A stretch of 64,000 nucleotides of DNA from Rhynchopus sp. YZ270_cl-10. Taxonomy: Eukaryota > Euglenozoa > Diplonemea > Diplonemida > Diplonemidae. How positions within the stretch are numbered: the stretch's first letter is position 1; every line of letters begins with the position of its first letter. Below are positions 16,789-28,467 of this stretch, one piece after another. A program made the position numbers and the translations under genes. The notes under the pieces are model-generated. The model saw only the letters and a list, made by a program, of their open reading frames with translations. It was not told the origin of the DNA and did no database searches. The stretch covers positions 1,390,501-1,454,500 of the forward strand of contig OZ037844.1 in the NCBI GenBank assembly GCA_964035575.1, written 5' to 3'.

Positions 16789-19356
16789 ATGTCGGCACCT
16801 TTTGACCGAACCTCATTTTCAACAGAGTTGCGCCCAACTCATGTTGCGCTGACTGCTGTGCCGCTATGCATATTAGGTGTGGTGTTGATTTTCGCCTGCA
16901 TATGGCGTGCCATGCAACGCACCTTTCGACTGGCTGTTGTGTTGATTGTATTGGTCGCTGCGGCGTTGCTGTGTGTAGGGCTTGTTGTGTGGTGTGTCAC
17001 TTACATTTCATCGCGCGATAGCATTCAGGACGCCAAAATCGAACATCTCACCTCCCAGGCTGGTGAAGCTGTGGAGAAACTTCATCGCGAACTACATCCG
17101 GGTGTTGCCTTTGTCGACACGATGCACGAAATGATGGAAGCAGGCGCCGTCGACCCCACCAACACCACATACCCCGAAGCACATCTCTTCATCGACCGCC
17201 TCGCCCTCAGCTTCATTGTCCCCCTCTCCCGCTCGGTCCGCTCCGTCTACTACGGCACGAAGGACGGCCACTACCTCGGAGGCCACATCGCAAAACCTAT
17301 TGGCACCACCGTCCGCCTCTCTGGAACAGGCGAAACCTTCCCTTCCTGGAGCAACTGCCCATACGAACTGTCCCCGCAAGACTGCAGCAACCACATCACC
17401 TCCGGAAACTGCGGGGACAACTCAACCACCGACGCACTCTGTTCCAAAGCATGCGGCAAAGGAGTCTCTTACACTTGGACCGTCTACATGGAACGCGACA
17501 CTAACACTTTCGACGGAGGCCATGTCAGCAGGGGATACAAACAAGGTGACACCAGTGGCGAATGCGACGTTTACTTCTTCGACCCACGGACCCGCCCATG
17601 GTATAAAGTAAAGGACCTAACGTGGTCCGTAGTGTACGCATACGAGAGCCTCCTCCCTACTGTCGGCATTACAGTCTCCCGAGGCTTCTTTTCTCCCGAT
17701 GGTACTCAGCTTGCGACGATTGCTACCGACTATGATATGACGTCCTTGGCGCCTCTAATGCAAGAGATGCTGCCATCAGAACATTCCGTTGCAGTCCTAC
17801 TGCAAGCGGATGCGACAGTAATCGCAGTCAGCCTTGATGCTGCAGAGCTTCATGAGGATATGGGGCGTGTGAAAATCCTGAACGAGATCCTTAATGTACA
17901 GACCACGGAGAATTGGAGGGAAGATTCTCGTATTAAAGAGACGGTGCGGAGGCTGTATGACCGGTATGGGAGTCTTGCGGGGTTGATGGACATTCGTGCG
18001 TTGCTTCTTCATGAGGATGATGTGGTGATGACGGTGCCGCTCCGTATTAGAGGTGGGCTCGATATGGTCTTAGTCGTGACAGTACCGTATGAGGATATCA
18101 TGGGGGAGGCGGACGATGCGTCGGCGTTGGCCCTTTGTCTGGCGATAGGCATTATTTTTGTTTCTTCTGCGTTTGTTCTGGGCATGGTGACCCTCATATT
18201 GCTCCCAATCACCCGACTTCAATCAGATATGTACAGAGTTGCGCATATGGATTTGGACCGCATAACCGATGTCACCACAGCAAGCAGCATCTCAGAGATG
18301 GCGGTCATGCAGAAGTCCTTTCATAGCATGGTGCTGCGGCTTGCGGAGTACCGCAACTACATCCCGTTAAGTGTACTCCCAACCATGGAGGAAGGCGATT
18401 CAACAGAAAGCCACGAACCTAGTATAGGCGTCCCCGGGAGGGATAAGGAGAGCAGTACAAACAAGGGGTCGGCAAACCATTCGTTGCATCACAGCGGGGC
18501 CAACCCTGCGACCGTTATGTCGCAGACGTTACGGACACAGCGGGTCACCCTGGTGGTGGGGAACATACGAGAATTTGGTGTGTTGGTTAAGACAAAGTCT
18601 TCTGCAGACCTGCAGCAGTTGCATGAGCTGTATATCGAGGTTCTCCATACGTTGTCGCAGAAGCTTCGTGGTATAGTAGAGGAATTCTGTGGTGACCGTG
18701 TGACTGTGTCGTTTAATGGTGCGTTCCAGTGTGTACAGCATGACGTAAATGGTTTGAGGTTTTGTCGTAGCGTTCTCGCAAGAGACAGCCCCATGCCAAA
18801 GGAGCTGAAGGTCAACACCGCAGCGACCTGTGGTAAGCTGCTGTGCGGATCTATGGGGTGCCGTGGGCTGAAGAGGTTTACGTATGTAGGACGGCCGCTC
18901 AACTGTGTGTACACGATTGAAAGGTACGGCGCTTCGTGGGGGGTGCCGATGCTGGTGGGGCAGGGCTTCAATGACGATATGTCGCATACCAGCACGCTCT
19001 TCGAGATGCGCAGAATCGCGAGAATCGAGGTCGGAGCGACGGTCGACTATATGTGTGAAGTGCTCGGTGAACTCTCATATGAACACGGCGAATGGATGTA
19101 CCAGCTTGAAAACAATGACAGTGGGTATCGGGCATACAATGCGGTGGTCGAAGCTTTGTATGAAGGCGACTACGACACAGCGGAGGCAAAAATTGAGGAA
19201 ACACGTGAAAAGCGGACGAATGTGAGGCATCTTCCCAAATGGCTTGCGCAGTGCCGCCGTGAAGGCAAACCGAAGCCCCTCAACCCGCAAGACCGCTGTA
19301 CATCAGAGGAGGTTGCGACCATGAATATGCAGGCCACAATATGCGACATTGAGTGA
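16789..19356 (+). CDS. Receptor-like protein: Cache ectodomain, HAMP-like linker, degenerate class III cyclase domain
   Basis: 855 residues, intronless. Two hydrophobic helices near 21-39 and 48-73, an extracytoplasmic region about 80-440 with many Cys and the Cache signature DPRTRPWYKVK (about 265-275), a third TM at about 444-468, a HAMP-like segment to about 515, a disordered linker, then a class III nucleotide-cyclase-like fold (about 584-755). Key positions are off: where active cyclases have a metal-binding Asp the motif reads GNIREFG, the second Asp survives in GDRVTVSFN, and the substrate and transition-state region reads YVGRPLNCVYTIER rather than the usual G-D-x-V-N-x-x-x-R. It is therefore probably a ligand sensor with an inactive or altered cyclase domain. 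A functional cyclase with relaxed residues remains possible. The start ATG follows AAATAAAAG; no promoter block like the ANK genes. Confidence 0.82.
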   Translation: MSAPFDRTSFSTELRPTHVALTAVPLCILGVVLIFACIWRAMQRTFRLAVVLIVLVAAALLCVGLVVWCVTYISSRDSIQDAKIEHLTSQAGEAVEKLHRELHPGVAFVDTMHEMMEAGAVDPTNTTYPEAHLFIDRLALSFIVPLSRSVRSVYYGTKDGHYLGGHIAKPIGTTVRLSGTGETFPSWSNCPYELSPQDCSNHITSGNCGDNSTTDALCSKACGKGVSYTWTVYMERDTNTFDGGHVSRGYKQGDTSGECDVYFFDPRTRPWYKVKDLTWSVVYAYESLLPTVGITVSRGFFSPDGTQLATIATDYDMTSLAPLMQEMLPSEHSVAVLLQADATVIAVSLDAAELHEDMGRVKILNEILNVQTTENWREDSRIKETVRRLYDRYGSLAGLMDIRALLLHEDDVVMTVPLRIRGGLDMVLVVTVPYEDIMGEADDASALALCLAIGIIFVSSAFVLGMVTLILLPITRLQSDMYRVAHMDLDRITDVTTASSISEMAVMQKSFHSMVLRLAEYRNYIPLSVLPTMEEGDSTESHEPSIGVPGRDKESSTNKGSANHSLHHSGANPATVMSQTLRTQRVTLVVGNIREFGVLVKTKSSADLQQLHELYIEVLHTLSQKLRGIVEEFCGDRVTVSFNGAFQCVQHDVNGLRFCRSVLARDSPMPKELKVNTAATCGKLLCGSMGCRGLKRFTYVGRPLNCVYTIERYGASWGVPMLVGQGFNDDMSHTSTLFEMRRIARIEVGATVDYMCEVLGELSYEHGEWMYQLENNDSGYRAYNAVVEALYEGDYDTAEAKIEETREKRTNVRHLPKWLAQCRREGKPKPLNPQDRCTSEEVATMNMQATICDIE

Positions 19357-19685
19357 AAAACAAACAAACAAAAAAAAAAATACATAGTGAAGCTCATCCT
19401 ACTAATACAAGCCAAGTTTTCAGAAAAAAAAATAGTTGAGGTAGTGTGTTGGACCATGGTTCCTGCATGCCTCATCTCTGTTGTGGTTGAGGTGCCTTCA
19501 GCCATGTTTGTTACGTTGTGCGCGCTTCTTGAAAGGTGCATGTGTGTGTGCGGTCACACCATGTTGTCATGTCGTATTCTTTCTACACAAGGGATTGAGT
19601 GAACCCTTGAAAAAAAAGGGGGGAGACGGGTCTAGAAATGTAGAACTGTTCACGTTTCTGTGCACCAGGAACATTTTTTTTAAAA

Positions 19686-19733
19686 GATGACTAAGCACGA
19701 GAGGCTTAGTTAGGGTCAGCTTATAAACTTTTC
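19686..19733 (+). repeat. SR1 double-hairpin element
   Basis: ATGACTAAGCACGAGAGGCT, TAGTTAGGGTCAGCTTATAA, then a CTTTTC tract. First stem intact; second stem decayed. Confidence 0.65.
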
Positions 19734-20394
19734 TTTCTTTTCTATGCCACGATATCTACCCTTTTTTGAAATGCTGCTGTATAATTCTTAACAATTGGCT
19801 CGTATCGCTCCCTTGTTATTTTTATTTTTATTGCATTGACAGAAACTGTTCGTTTGTTTTTTGCATTATGTTCTTTCCTTCTTAACCCTTGTTCATAGTC
19901 TCAACCAATGATGGATCGTGCATTTTGTTTTTTTTCTCTCTCTTCTTTTTAGTTTTTTCCCCTCTCCCTTTTTGTTTGTTTTGCGCACGTCCACTTCATC
20001 GATTCAAAAATGTGTAAAAAAAGCTTAACAACTTCTCCCGAAAAAGGCTAGAGAATCCACCCGATTTTTTCCTCTTGTGGGTGGTTTAAATACCACCCTT
20101 TAACTCCACTAAAACTGCACCAAAATTTCAGGAAAAAAATTAGGTGGAAAATTCATGGAGCATTTTATCGTTCTATGTCGGGAGATATAATCGTTTTGTG
20201 ACATTCGGCTTAACTTACTTAACAACTTCACCCCAATGTGACCCCAAGGCTGGAACATGCATGAGCAAAAGAAGGCCTTATAATTGATCGCATCGCCATG
20301 TGGTGAAGGGGTGCAACAAAACTACATATGACGGAAAGAAGCGGAACCACATCCCCAGGATGTCCTCACTATCCACCGCCCATAGTAGAAGGTG

Positions 20395-20495
20395 GATCGC
20401 GTTTCCTTTACACTCTACTGTTGTAGGCCGCAGGGTGGGCTGGCATCGTGCGTGGGTCAGTCGGAGGTGCCTGCATCAGCCACAGTTTTTTTTTG
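20395..20495 (+). repeat. SR4 dispersed element
   Basis: CTACTGTTGTAGGCCGCAGG, GGGCTGGCATCGTG, GGGTCAGTCGGAGGTGCCTG and CATCAGCCACAG then a T tract. Confidence 0.65.
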
Positions 20496-21557
20496 AGACA
20501 ACTGCCTTGCAAAGGTTGTAGGGGAGGAAATGAAAACATATCTGAGTGTGCCCGAATTTTTGGTGTGAGCAATGTAAACACGACACAACTTATCCACAGA
20601 AAAGTTTTTGATTTTGTCCCTACACACTCACACACAAAAAATCCGGTGCGATCAACGAAAAACTCTTTTTCTGATTTCGTTTCTTTCTTTATCAGACTAG
20701 CTTAAACTCAGATAACAGTTTTTATTTTTTGCATCACAAATAGGTTGCCAGTGTTGTCTCTGTGCGTGAATTTTTAGAAATCAGTTTTTTTTTTCAGGAC
20801 ACGGCTTCGTGTGGAATGATGTGTCCTTGTGTATGTGTGTTTGGACATACGGGTCTTCACGTGTTACAACACGTGCAAATTTTGCATACTTCTGCAGACC
20901 CGGTCACACATTGCAAAGTACTTACGCTTTTTATTTTGTTTTCCCCCCCCTCTTTGTTTTTTCAAGAACTTTGTTGTCAGACCGGCCCTGCCGCCACATC
21001 CTTGTAGGGAGTTGTGCTGTCTGTATACTACTTTGGGATACTCATGTTGTGCTTAATGTTTATTTTGTTATTTTCCTTTTCTTTGTAATTTTATTCTCCT
21101 GGTACGGGTCATCTGGGCAAGCGTCGCTCAACCAATGCTACGTGGACGCCGTTTTTTGTTACGCCAGATACAAGATAGAATATCTCGTTTACATTTTATT
21201 TTCAGCTGATTTTTTTCTAGTGTTTTTCGTCCAGTGGATGTTTCACGGTAACTGATCACTACGTGAACTCACCACGACTCCTTGGTCCCTATAAATGTTG
21301 GTTCTCGGACCTCGTATTTTTTAGGGCTACATGTATTATATACTGCTTGTATGTATCTATGTATACTCTAAATGGACTTTGACTACCCGATGTTTACATC
21401 TTTTCTTTTACTTTTAATCCTACCTTTTAGCGAAAAACACTCCCACCCTCCCCAATACAGAAATCTGTTTTTGTCCCCAGACTGCCCCCCTGTTTTGGAT
21501 ACGGAGTGCCCTTTGTTTTAAATAAGGAGAATTTTATTTTCCTACCTATTTAAAAAA

Positions 21558-22704
21558 ATATATATCAGTCAATAATTGAGCCACCGGGACTTTTTTCCGT
21601 TTTTGTACAGAAAAAGTTTTAATTTCTACTCGTCAAAAAAAATTGTCCGACCCCGCAATTAAAAGATATCGACTCGGAAACCCATCCCCGCTGGGTTTTG
21701 AAAAATTTTGATGTCGTTGGTTCACCTCAGATGTGTGAGGGCCTCGACCAAAATCAGTTTTTCCAGTTTTCGGGTATAAGCCTGGGCGGTAGTATTTTAC
21801 AAAAAAATTCTCAAAATTCAAAAAAAACTGTTCGAATGGATTCAGATCGTGCAAAACAGTCAAAATATCACTTTTGACAAAGAAAAAAAAGTGATCCTCA
21901 CTGTTACGCAGCCACCTTCCTGACCCCCCTGGAACCTGGTTTTTGTGTGGGGGGCTCCCTGTACAAAGTCCTAAGGGAAGTCTGAAGGGGTACTGGTTGG
22001 TGGCCATTTTTTGCCTACAAAAAATCGGGAAAAAAAATTTTTTTTTTTCGGTTTTTCGGAGTCTGTGCGTGCTGTGATGGCGTCACTTTGCGCTCAGAAA
22101 TGAGTATTTTTGACCTAAAATGCATGTGTCAGTTTAGACTGGCTGTACGCCGTTTTCCACGGTGTACAGCCACAACTACCCATGTACAGAAGAATTTTTA
22201 ACTTCTACTCATTTCCAGAAATCGTGCGACCCCGCAATTAAAAGATATCGACTCGGAAATCCATCCCCGCAGGGTTTTAATTTTTTTTTTAAATTTCGGT
22301 GGGTCGCATTCATGCAATTCATTTTCGACTTTTTGGGATTCACCAATCTGGAGTTCAAAAATTTTTTTTTTTGTGTTATCAAGCATTGACGAATAGAAAT
22401 GGAAAACGACGGATGGTGCGTGCCCGCTTTAGCGTATTGTTTTTCCACTAACATCACTCACATTCATCAGTGAAAAACACAATCCTTTTGCGGTGCGATA
22501 AACGAAAAAGTGTTTTCTTTATTTCATTTAACTGTCATATCCTGAAGTCGTTTTCTATTTTATATTTATATTTATATTTCTTTGCATTCCGCTGCTCAAA
22601 ATCTTTCAATTGCGGGGTCGGACAATTTTTTTTGACGATCAGTTTTTTGTTCAACGAACCTTGGGAGAAAAGTCCCGGTGGTTCAGTTATTGACTGATAT
22701 ATAT
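21558..22704. mobile_element. 1.15-kb non-autonomous element with long inverted ends
   Basis: Left end ATATATATCAGTCAATAATT, then GAGCCACCGGGACTTTT; the right end is its inverse (AACTGAACCACCGGGACTTTT on the minus strand), and inverted similarity continues inward over about 100 bp to AAATTGTCCGACCCCGCAAT. An internal direct repeat (GACCCCGCAATTAAAAGATA) occurs at about 21650 and 22230. An SR11 piece lies at 22470-22570. No transposase. No clear TSD because both flanks are A-rich. Confidence 0.7.
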
Positions 22705-22899
22705 AAAACCCCTCTCTTTGTTTTTGTGTGTTTGTGTTTTTTTTTTTTTTCAAAATTTTGCAAAAAAAAAATTTGGTGCAGTCGCACCCCACCCCACTCC
22801 CGTTGGGTGGTACGGGGTTGTCCTGAAACTTTTTGCCGCTAACGAAAATGCTTTTCCCTCCCGGCAAAAAAAAAAAAAAAAAAAAAAAACTAAAACCAG

Positions 22900-24432
22900 C
22901 AGGGTAGATCCTTAGCGAAAGTGAAAATAAGGATTCGAGATTTTTTATTTTTTTTTCCTTTTTTTTTTTCCTTTTTTCTCTGGCCCATTTTTTTGGTTAC
23001 CTACTAATTTCCAGCCACAGAGTGGCACCACCACGGTCCGCGATCGATCCGGAAAGTCAAAATAAGGGGGAAACCAAAAGGAAAAAAAAAGTAAAAGTTC
23101 GCTACCGTTTTTTTGGCTGGCCTTCGGCCCGCCAATGCCCCTTTAATATTTGTCTTCACTTCATAAGACAAGTACCAACGAGTGTCAATTCTCAGTGTCA
23201 CCTTGCATAAGACAATTTTGAAGCATATTTTTGAAGAACACAATTACTATGTCCACAAACCCGCAAAGCGGACCATTGTAAAAGGGTTGGTGCTGAGGGT
23301 GGAGGTTTCGAAGAAGTGTGTGTGTTAAAGGTCGGGTATGAGTCACCTGTACGGAGTATGAGATCCAATAATAAAGACTTCAAAAACCCATAAGGCCCCA
23401 GTATTGTTGTCGAAAATCCCCACTTAATTTTTGGTGGGATTTTGAACTTTGCCCAAAAACTGCGAAAAAAATTTCCGCTCGCTGCGCTCGCGGAGGTCAC
23501 CCAATGCGGTCTCGCCTACCCAAACTGCCGGTGCATCGGCACTACCTATTTAATTTTGAAATTTTTCTTTCTAATACCGGGCACTACCACTTTTTTTCAG
23601 AATGTTTCTAGAAAGTATTACCCTTGTCAGAGGGCGCAGTGTCCGACAAGGGTCACAGCCAGAATGCGATATAATTGGTCAAATGCCGAAGGAAAAGGAA
23701 GCATGCGAAAGGAGAAAAGTAGCGTACCGTGCCTGCGGCGCAAGATTGCAACCCACCCTTCCCATGACTAGTTTGGCAGTAAAAATGTGCAATTTTGAGC
23801 GCAATTTTTTGAAATGTTGCGTACCGTGGCTTCGCCAGAAACTTTCGTTTCAGCAAAATCTGGAAGTAAAATTTACGGTAACTGTTGATAATTACCAACT
23901 ACAGTGCCGTTTTATGGCAGCATTTTCAGAAATGTTGCGTACCGTGGCTTCGCCATGGGTGCCACGACCGCCGTTTCTTTTTGTAAATATACTGAGGTCA
24001 CTGCGTGTGCCTGGTGCAAATATCAATACAGTGCCGAACTCCGCAGTGGGATAACCGAGGAATTCTCACATTCCGCCGGAGGCCCTAACGAGCTGGGTTG
24101 GGCTCGACCGAGTTTCAGCAAAAAACCCCAAAACCTATATTATCCCCTGGGGTTTAGTTCTACGACAGATGAGATGTGTAAAAAAAACACCACTATTATG
24201 CCTCAGTACAGTACCAACCTGCTTGTTGGATTTTTTTTTAGACTGTCACTCAATTTTTCCGCTCGCTGCGCTCGCGGACAAACCATCAACCCCCACGATT
24301 TCCCAAAAACCTGAAAGTTAGCGTCAGGCCTGCGCGGAAAATTTTCAAAAATGGGAGAGAAAAAAAAAGGAAAAAAAACGAAAATAAATCTGGGATTTTT
24401 AGCGTTTTTAGCGAAAATAAGGATCTACCCTG
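22900..24432. mobile_element. hAT-like non-autonomous transposon, 1.53 kb, TSD AAAACCAG
   Basis: Ends CAGGGTAGATCCTTA and TAAGGATCTACCCTG are perfect 15-bp inverted repeats. They are flanked by exact 8-bp copies of AAAACCAG (22892-22899 and 24433-24440), the duplication length and CAGGG-type end typical of hAT elements. The interior has CCGCTCGCTGCGCTCGCGG palindromes and GTTGCGTACCGTGGCTTCGC repeated at about 23818 and 23935, a phrase also at about 27450. No transposase. Confidence 0.85.
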
Positions 24433-24653
24433 AAAACCAGACCAAAACAGAGAGAATCAACCATTTCCCCCGATTTGCTACACCTACTTTTAACACCACC
24501 CCCGTTGGGTGTTATTCTAACGCATTTTTATTTATTTATGTATCTGTGGAGAACGTCCATTTGTACTTTCTCTTCATTGATTTAGAAGAACAACGTACTA
24601 TGCATACAGCCCGAGCCGGGCAGAAAAAATACTCCCGAATAAATAAAATACTC

Positions 24654-24770
24654 CAGACTGAGTCCAGGCTGAGTCTGGACTGACTCACTCAGCCTCGCCT
24701 TAGCCTGGACTCAGTCCGGTAGATATAACTCAGGCTGAGTCGGCCCGACTCGGCCCATATGGATAGCATA
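24654..24770. repeat. GAGTC-rich palindromic cluster
   Basis: ACTGAGTCCAGGCT pairs with AGCCTGGACTCAGT about 35 bp on, and CTCAGGCTGAGTCGG with CCCGACTCGG follows. Looks like a small foldback remnant; no TSD seen. Confidence 0.6.
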
Positions 24771-25094
24771 GAATATGAACGCAATTCATGCGAAATGCAG
24801 CTGTATTGATACATGGTAATAAAAGCACATCAGAACACACCACACCCTTTTGTGAGGCACCACAAAATTAAAAAGGAGCAAAGACGTGAGTTAACAATGC
24901 AGGCCCGCATTCTCCCCTTGAGGTGTTATTCGTAACCACGATAAAATAGCCAACGTTTTTTTTTTAAATATCCTCTTTCAGAGGGAAGCAAAGAAAAAAT
25001 GGGGGGATGGGGCAGTACATGTTACACCCTTGCATGCAGTAGTAAGTATACGAATTTGTTTTCAAATGATCTAGCTATTTTCCCTCCAATTTTT

Positions 25095-25180
25095 CCCCCT
25101 ATTTTCTTGAGGGTACTTATTTTTTTTAGTACCCTCTAATGCCTTCTTTTCGTAAAAGTATATGAAATAATTTCCATTTT
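25095..25180 (+). repeat. SR9 dispersed element
   Basis: GAGGGTAC then TTAGTACCCTC (hairpin), then GCCTTCTTTTCGTAAAAG and TATATGAAATAATTT. Shares order with 25985-26075 and 41428-41520. Confidence 0.55.
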
Positions 25181-25489
25181 TTTTTTTTTTTTTTATTTAT
25201 TTTCCCAAAAAATCACCTTTTTTTTTTTTTTTTTTTGCGCCAAATCATTCCACAACTTATTGGGCTGCGTTCAACGAAACATAATCTTTTATTCCCCCCC
25301 CCTTTTTTTTTCTGCCAAGTATCACAGATTAATTGGCTGGTGTTAAGAGAGTCCGGAGGGGTTTTTTTAAAGCCTCCAGGACTGTAGGGTGAATTTCCAT
25401 CAATGTGCGGGGGGAGGGCACGAACCCTTCCCTTAAAAGCACAGCAAGGGGATGAACCCAAAATGCCCCTTTTGCAACCCCCCTTTTAC

Positions 25490-25560
25490 AGTGGAGATTG
25501 CACAAAACTATGGCAACACAACCGAGGCAACTACACTACAACAATTTATCAAAAAAAAAG
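25490..25560 (+). repeat. SR7 dispersed element
   Basis: GTGGAGATTGCACAAAACTA, GGCAACACAACCGAGGCAAC, TACACTACAAC then TTTATC and an A tract. Second copy at 28468-28555. Confidence 0.7.
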
Positions 25561-25586
25561 AATCATCCTAAAAGTTGCTCTTAAGG

Positions 25587-25702
25587 GTTCAGGACGAACG
25601 ACGTTTATACCTTCTGTAGTACAAAAGGCTTCGGCCAACATTGAGTACAGACCCGAATTCTCCCACCTGGTGGGATTACTCGGCGATTGTCGACACAACA
25701 AA
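25587..25702 (+). repeat. SR5 dispersed element, body form
   Basis: GGACGAACGACGTTTATACC, TTCTGTAGTACAAAAGGCTT, then GCCAACATTGAGTACAGACC and CCCACCTGGTGGG, ending CGATTGTCGACAC. Contains a GGC-TTCG-GCC tetraloop-type hairpin, the CCCACC-T-GGTGGG hairpin and CGA-TTG-TCG. Related copies at 33388, 35742 and 43078. Confidence 0.75.
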
Positions 25703-25984
25703 AAAGTGTGCAGGATAAAATGCGCATCCCCTATCATTTCCATTTTTTTTTTTTACTCCAAAGTGAACTACAGGCCACTGTGAGGTGAAGGTTTATCTTA
25801 CTAGAAACAAATTTTTACTTTTACTTTTGTTTTGCTTACCTCTAACTACCTCTTACGGTACCGACCCACCCCACCCCTTTGCATGAGACAATACGATCTG
25901 TTGTAGCACTGTTTCAACTACTCTTTGCTTTGCGAAAAGTTTTTTTTTTCTTTCTATCATTCTTTGGAATGTTTTGCAAAACAT

Positions 25985-26075
25985 TCCAAAAAAAAAGCAA
26001 GGGTACATTTGTCGCACCTTCTTTGCATTCTTTTCGTTTCATTTAAGAAAAGAAAGTATATGAAATAATTTTTTC
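25985..26075 (+). repeat. SR9 dispersed element
   Basis: A tract, GCAAGGGTACATTTGTCGCA, CCTTCTTTGCATTCTTTTCG and AAAGTATATGAAATAATTT. Very close to 41428-41520. Confidence 0.7.
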
Positions 26076-26670
26076 TTTCTATCGTTCTTTCGTTTCTCTA
26101 CCCACAACACTTAACGAACAAACGACATAACCGAAAAGATGGTGAACTATGCCTGAATAGATCGAAGCCAGAGGGGAAACACTGGTGGACTCTCATAGTG
26201 TTGGCGTGCAAATCACTCAAGCTGGGTATAGGGGCGAAAGACCCATCGAACCCTCCTGGTTTTTTTTTTTTTTTCCTTTTCACTCCGAAGTTTCCCCTCA
26301 GGATAGCTGGAACCACAAGAAAGGAGTGCTAGGTACGGGAAAAAAATGGGGAAAATCGCTTTTCCTCTACCTTCCTAGTCTTCTCCTTTTATTTGAGTGA
26401 GATATTTTTGGCTGTATTTGGCTGGGGGGGAAAGGTTCGCTATGTAGCACAACACAACAGAAGCAAAGAGACAGTACCATGTGTCAGGTAGATTAGTAAA
26501 AAGACAGATCAGTTGTGGTGTTGTGGTGTTGTGGTATTCTTTCAGTTTTGTCTCTTTTTCTTCCAATCTGACTCGCCTCCCCCCCCTTTCCTGCAAAAAG
26601 AAATAGCAACTCTCAAAAACTGGCGGCTTTAAGTTGTCTTTTACGAAAAAAAAGTAATTTCTTTGGGTTT

Positions 26671-26770
26671 GAGGATGATCTGCATCTATACCTATACCTT
26701 TGAAATTCATTAGCCTTCGGGCGACTTTGTGTACAGAACCCGTCCTCGGACGTCGAAACTACAAAAAAAT
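26671..26770 (+). repeat. SR8 dispersed element
   Basis: GGATGATCTGCATCTATACC, TTTGAAATTCATTAGCCTTC, GGGCGACTTTGTG, CGTCCTCGGACG and an A tract. Second copy at 29397-29500 with matching order. Confidence 0.7.
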
Positions 26771-27068
26771 CTTTCTTCCAGATGTGCACAACAGAGGCAC
26801 ATTATTACCCGTCTTTTCTCAATTGTCATTTGTTCTTTCCAGTAAACAGCAAAAAGTCGTGCCCATGAAAAGAATTGCCATCGACTTCCGACCTGCCCTT
26901 CTGTTAGTGGAGCTTTTGCTGCGTACTGTATCCGAGATGTGTGCGCAAGAGTCATATTCATCTTACAAAGCTTTCTTTTTAGTGCCCTGCGTCCGCGCCG
27001 GTAAAACGGTAAAAAGACATTTTGCACATTTTTCAACTCTCTTTTATATGAGGTACACAGTCAGTGTA

Positions 27069-27724
27069 CAGGGTTGTTTCTAGGGGGGTCGGGGGGGGTC
27101 ACTGACCCCCCCCCAGATTCTGGGGGGTCAAATTGACCCCCCCCGGGGGGGGGTCAATTTTTCCCCCAGAATCTGGCACGGTGCGCTGGTCAGCCTCACC
27201 CCCCTGTAAAAAATTACATATTTTCCCCCGAACTACACGTTTTCCACCCACCACCAGTGTTGGCACTGGTGAAGAGCGACAACACCCGCACCGACTACAC
27301 TACGTGGAACGGTGATGGGAGTGGGAAAAAATATTTGGCGAAAAGAATAAAAGTAGCGTACCGTGCGCCTGCGGCGCAAGCTTACATCACACCCTTCCCA
27401 TGACATAGTTTGGCTGTACAATAGCGCAATTTTAAGCGCAATTTTAGTAATGTTGCGTACCGTGGCTTCGCCAGGAACCTTTGGGTGCCATGGCCACCGT
27501 TTCTTTACCTGTTTCATACCCTCACAGAAGCTACATACCACCATGATATTCTGAAGCTTTGGGGTATGGGGTTTTCTTGGTGAGATCGAGGCTTCGTCGA
27601 GAAAGCTCGGAATACACCCAGAAACCCTTGAAAGACCATTTTTTCCCGGCGGAAAAAAAATTTTTTTTGGGAAAAAAATTGACCCCCCCCGAGAAAAAAA
27701 AACGAGATCCTAGAAACAACCCTG
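27069..27724. mobile_element. hAT-like non-autonomous transposon, 656 bp, TSD TCAGTGTA
   Basis: Inverted ends CAGGGTTGTTTCTAGG and CCTAGAAACAACCCTG are perfect, flanked by exact 8-bp TCAGTGTA on both sides (27061-27068, 27725-27732). Subterminal C and G runs (GGGGGGTCAATT, GACCCCCC) pair with each other. The interior shares GTAGCGTACCGTG and GTTGCGTACCGTGGCTTCGC with the element at 22900. No transposase. Confidence 0.88.
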
Positions 27725-27955
27725 TCAGTGTATTTCAAAAAAAAAAATTTATTGTTTAAAATAGTTTCGCTCACCCGAAACCTTTCCCAGCTCCCTCCCC
27801 CCCGCATTTCCTGCAACACGACAGAGTAGTCAGGGGGTACTAGTGGAACTACAATCATAACGAGTGGTTACCAACTCTATGAATGAGATTGGAAAAAAAA
27901 AACAACTAGTTGTAAAACACTAGTCGTTTGGAGTAGTAGCACTACTAGTAGCCCC

Positions 27956-28092
27956 TAATGGTGGCAGTATTGTGATGGGAGCCCATTGGAATACGCAAAA
28001 TACATCAAAAATACATCACAATACACATTGTGATGCATTTTGATGTATTTTGCGCATTCCAATGGGCTCCCATCACAATACTACCGCCATTA
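27956..28092. mobile_element. 137-bp foldback MITE, TSD GTAGCCCC
   Basis: Almost its whole length is two inverted arms of about 55 bp (TAATGGTGGCAGTATTGTGA and TGGGAGCCCATTGGAATACG inward, then AAAATACATCAAAA). Exact 8-bp GTAGCCCC at 27948-27955 and 28093-28100. Sister copy at 35826-35945. Confidence 0.92.
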
Positions 28093-28467
28093 GTAGCCCC
28101 CCCCCCCCTATGACTGGTCCGTGTTTTTTGAGGTATGTTTTGTTCACATTTTCTAATCACACTGATTTACAGCCATTTATACATATTCGAATTTGTTTCT
28201 TTTTTCTGTACAAAGACGAGGCCTGTAAGTGTAAGAAATATGTCAAAAAAAACATCCTTTTGTAGAGAAGGGGGTTTACTTAACTGCTAAAGGTGTGCGT
28301 GAGCGCATGAGAAGCATCGTCAAGGTGAATCAAGCCTGCCGGAGAGGGCTTAGAGTCGTCATGGCAATTTTTTTTTCTTCTTTCTTTTTTCAAGCTTTCC
28401 TCCTATCGTGTTGTGCGGTTTTGCACATTTTTAACGGTTCTTTTGTTTTCAAGGTTTTTAAAAGGCA

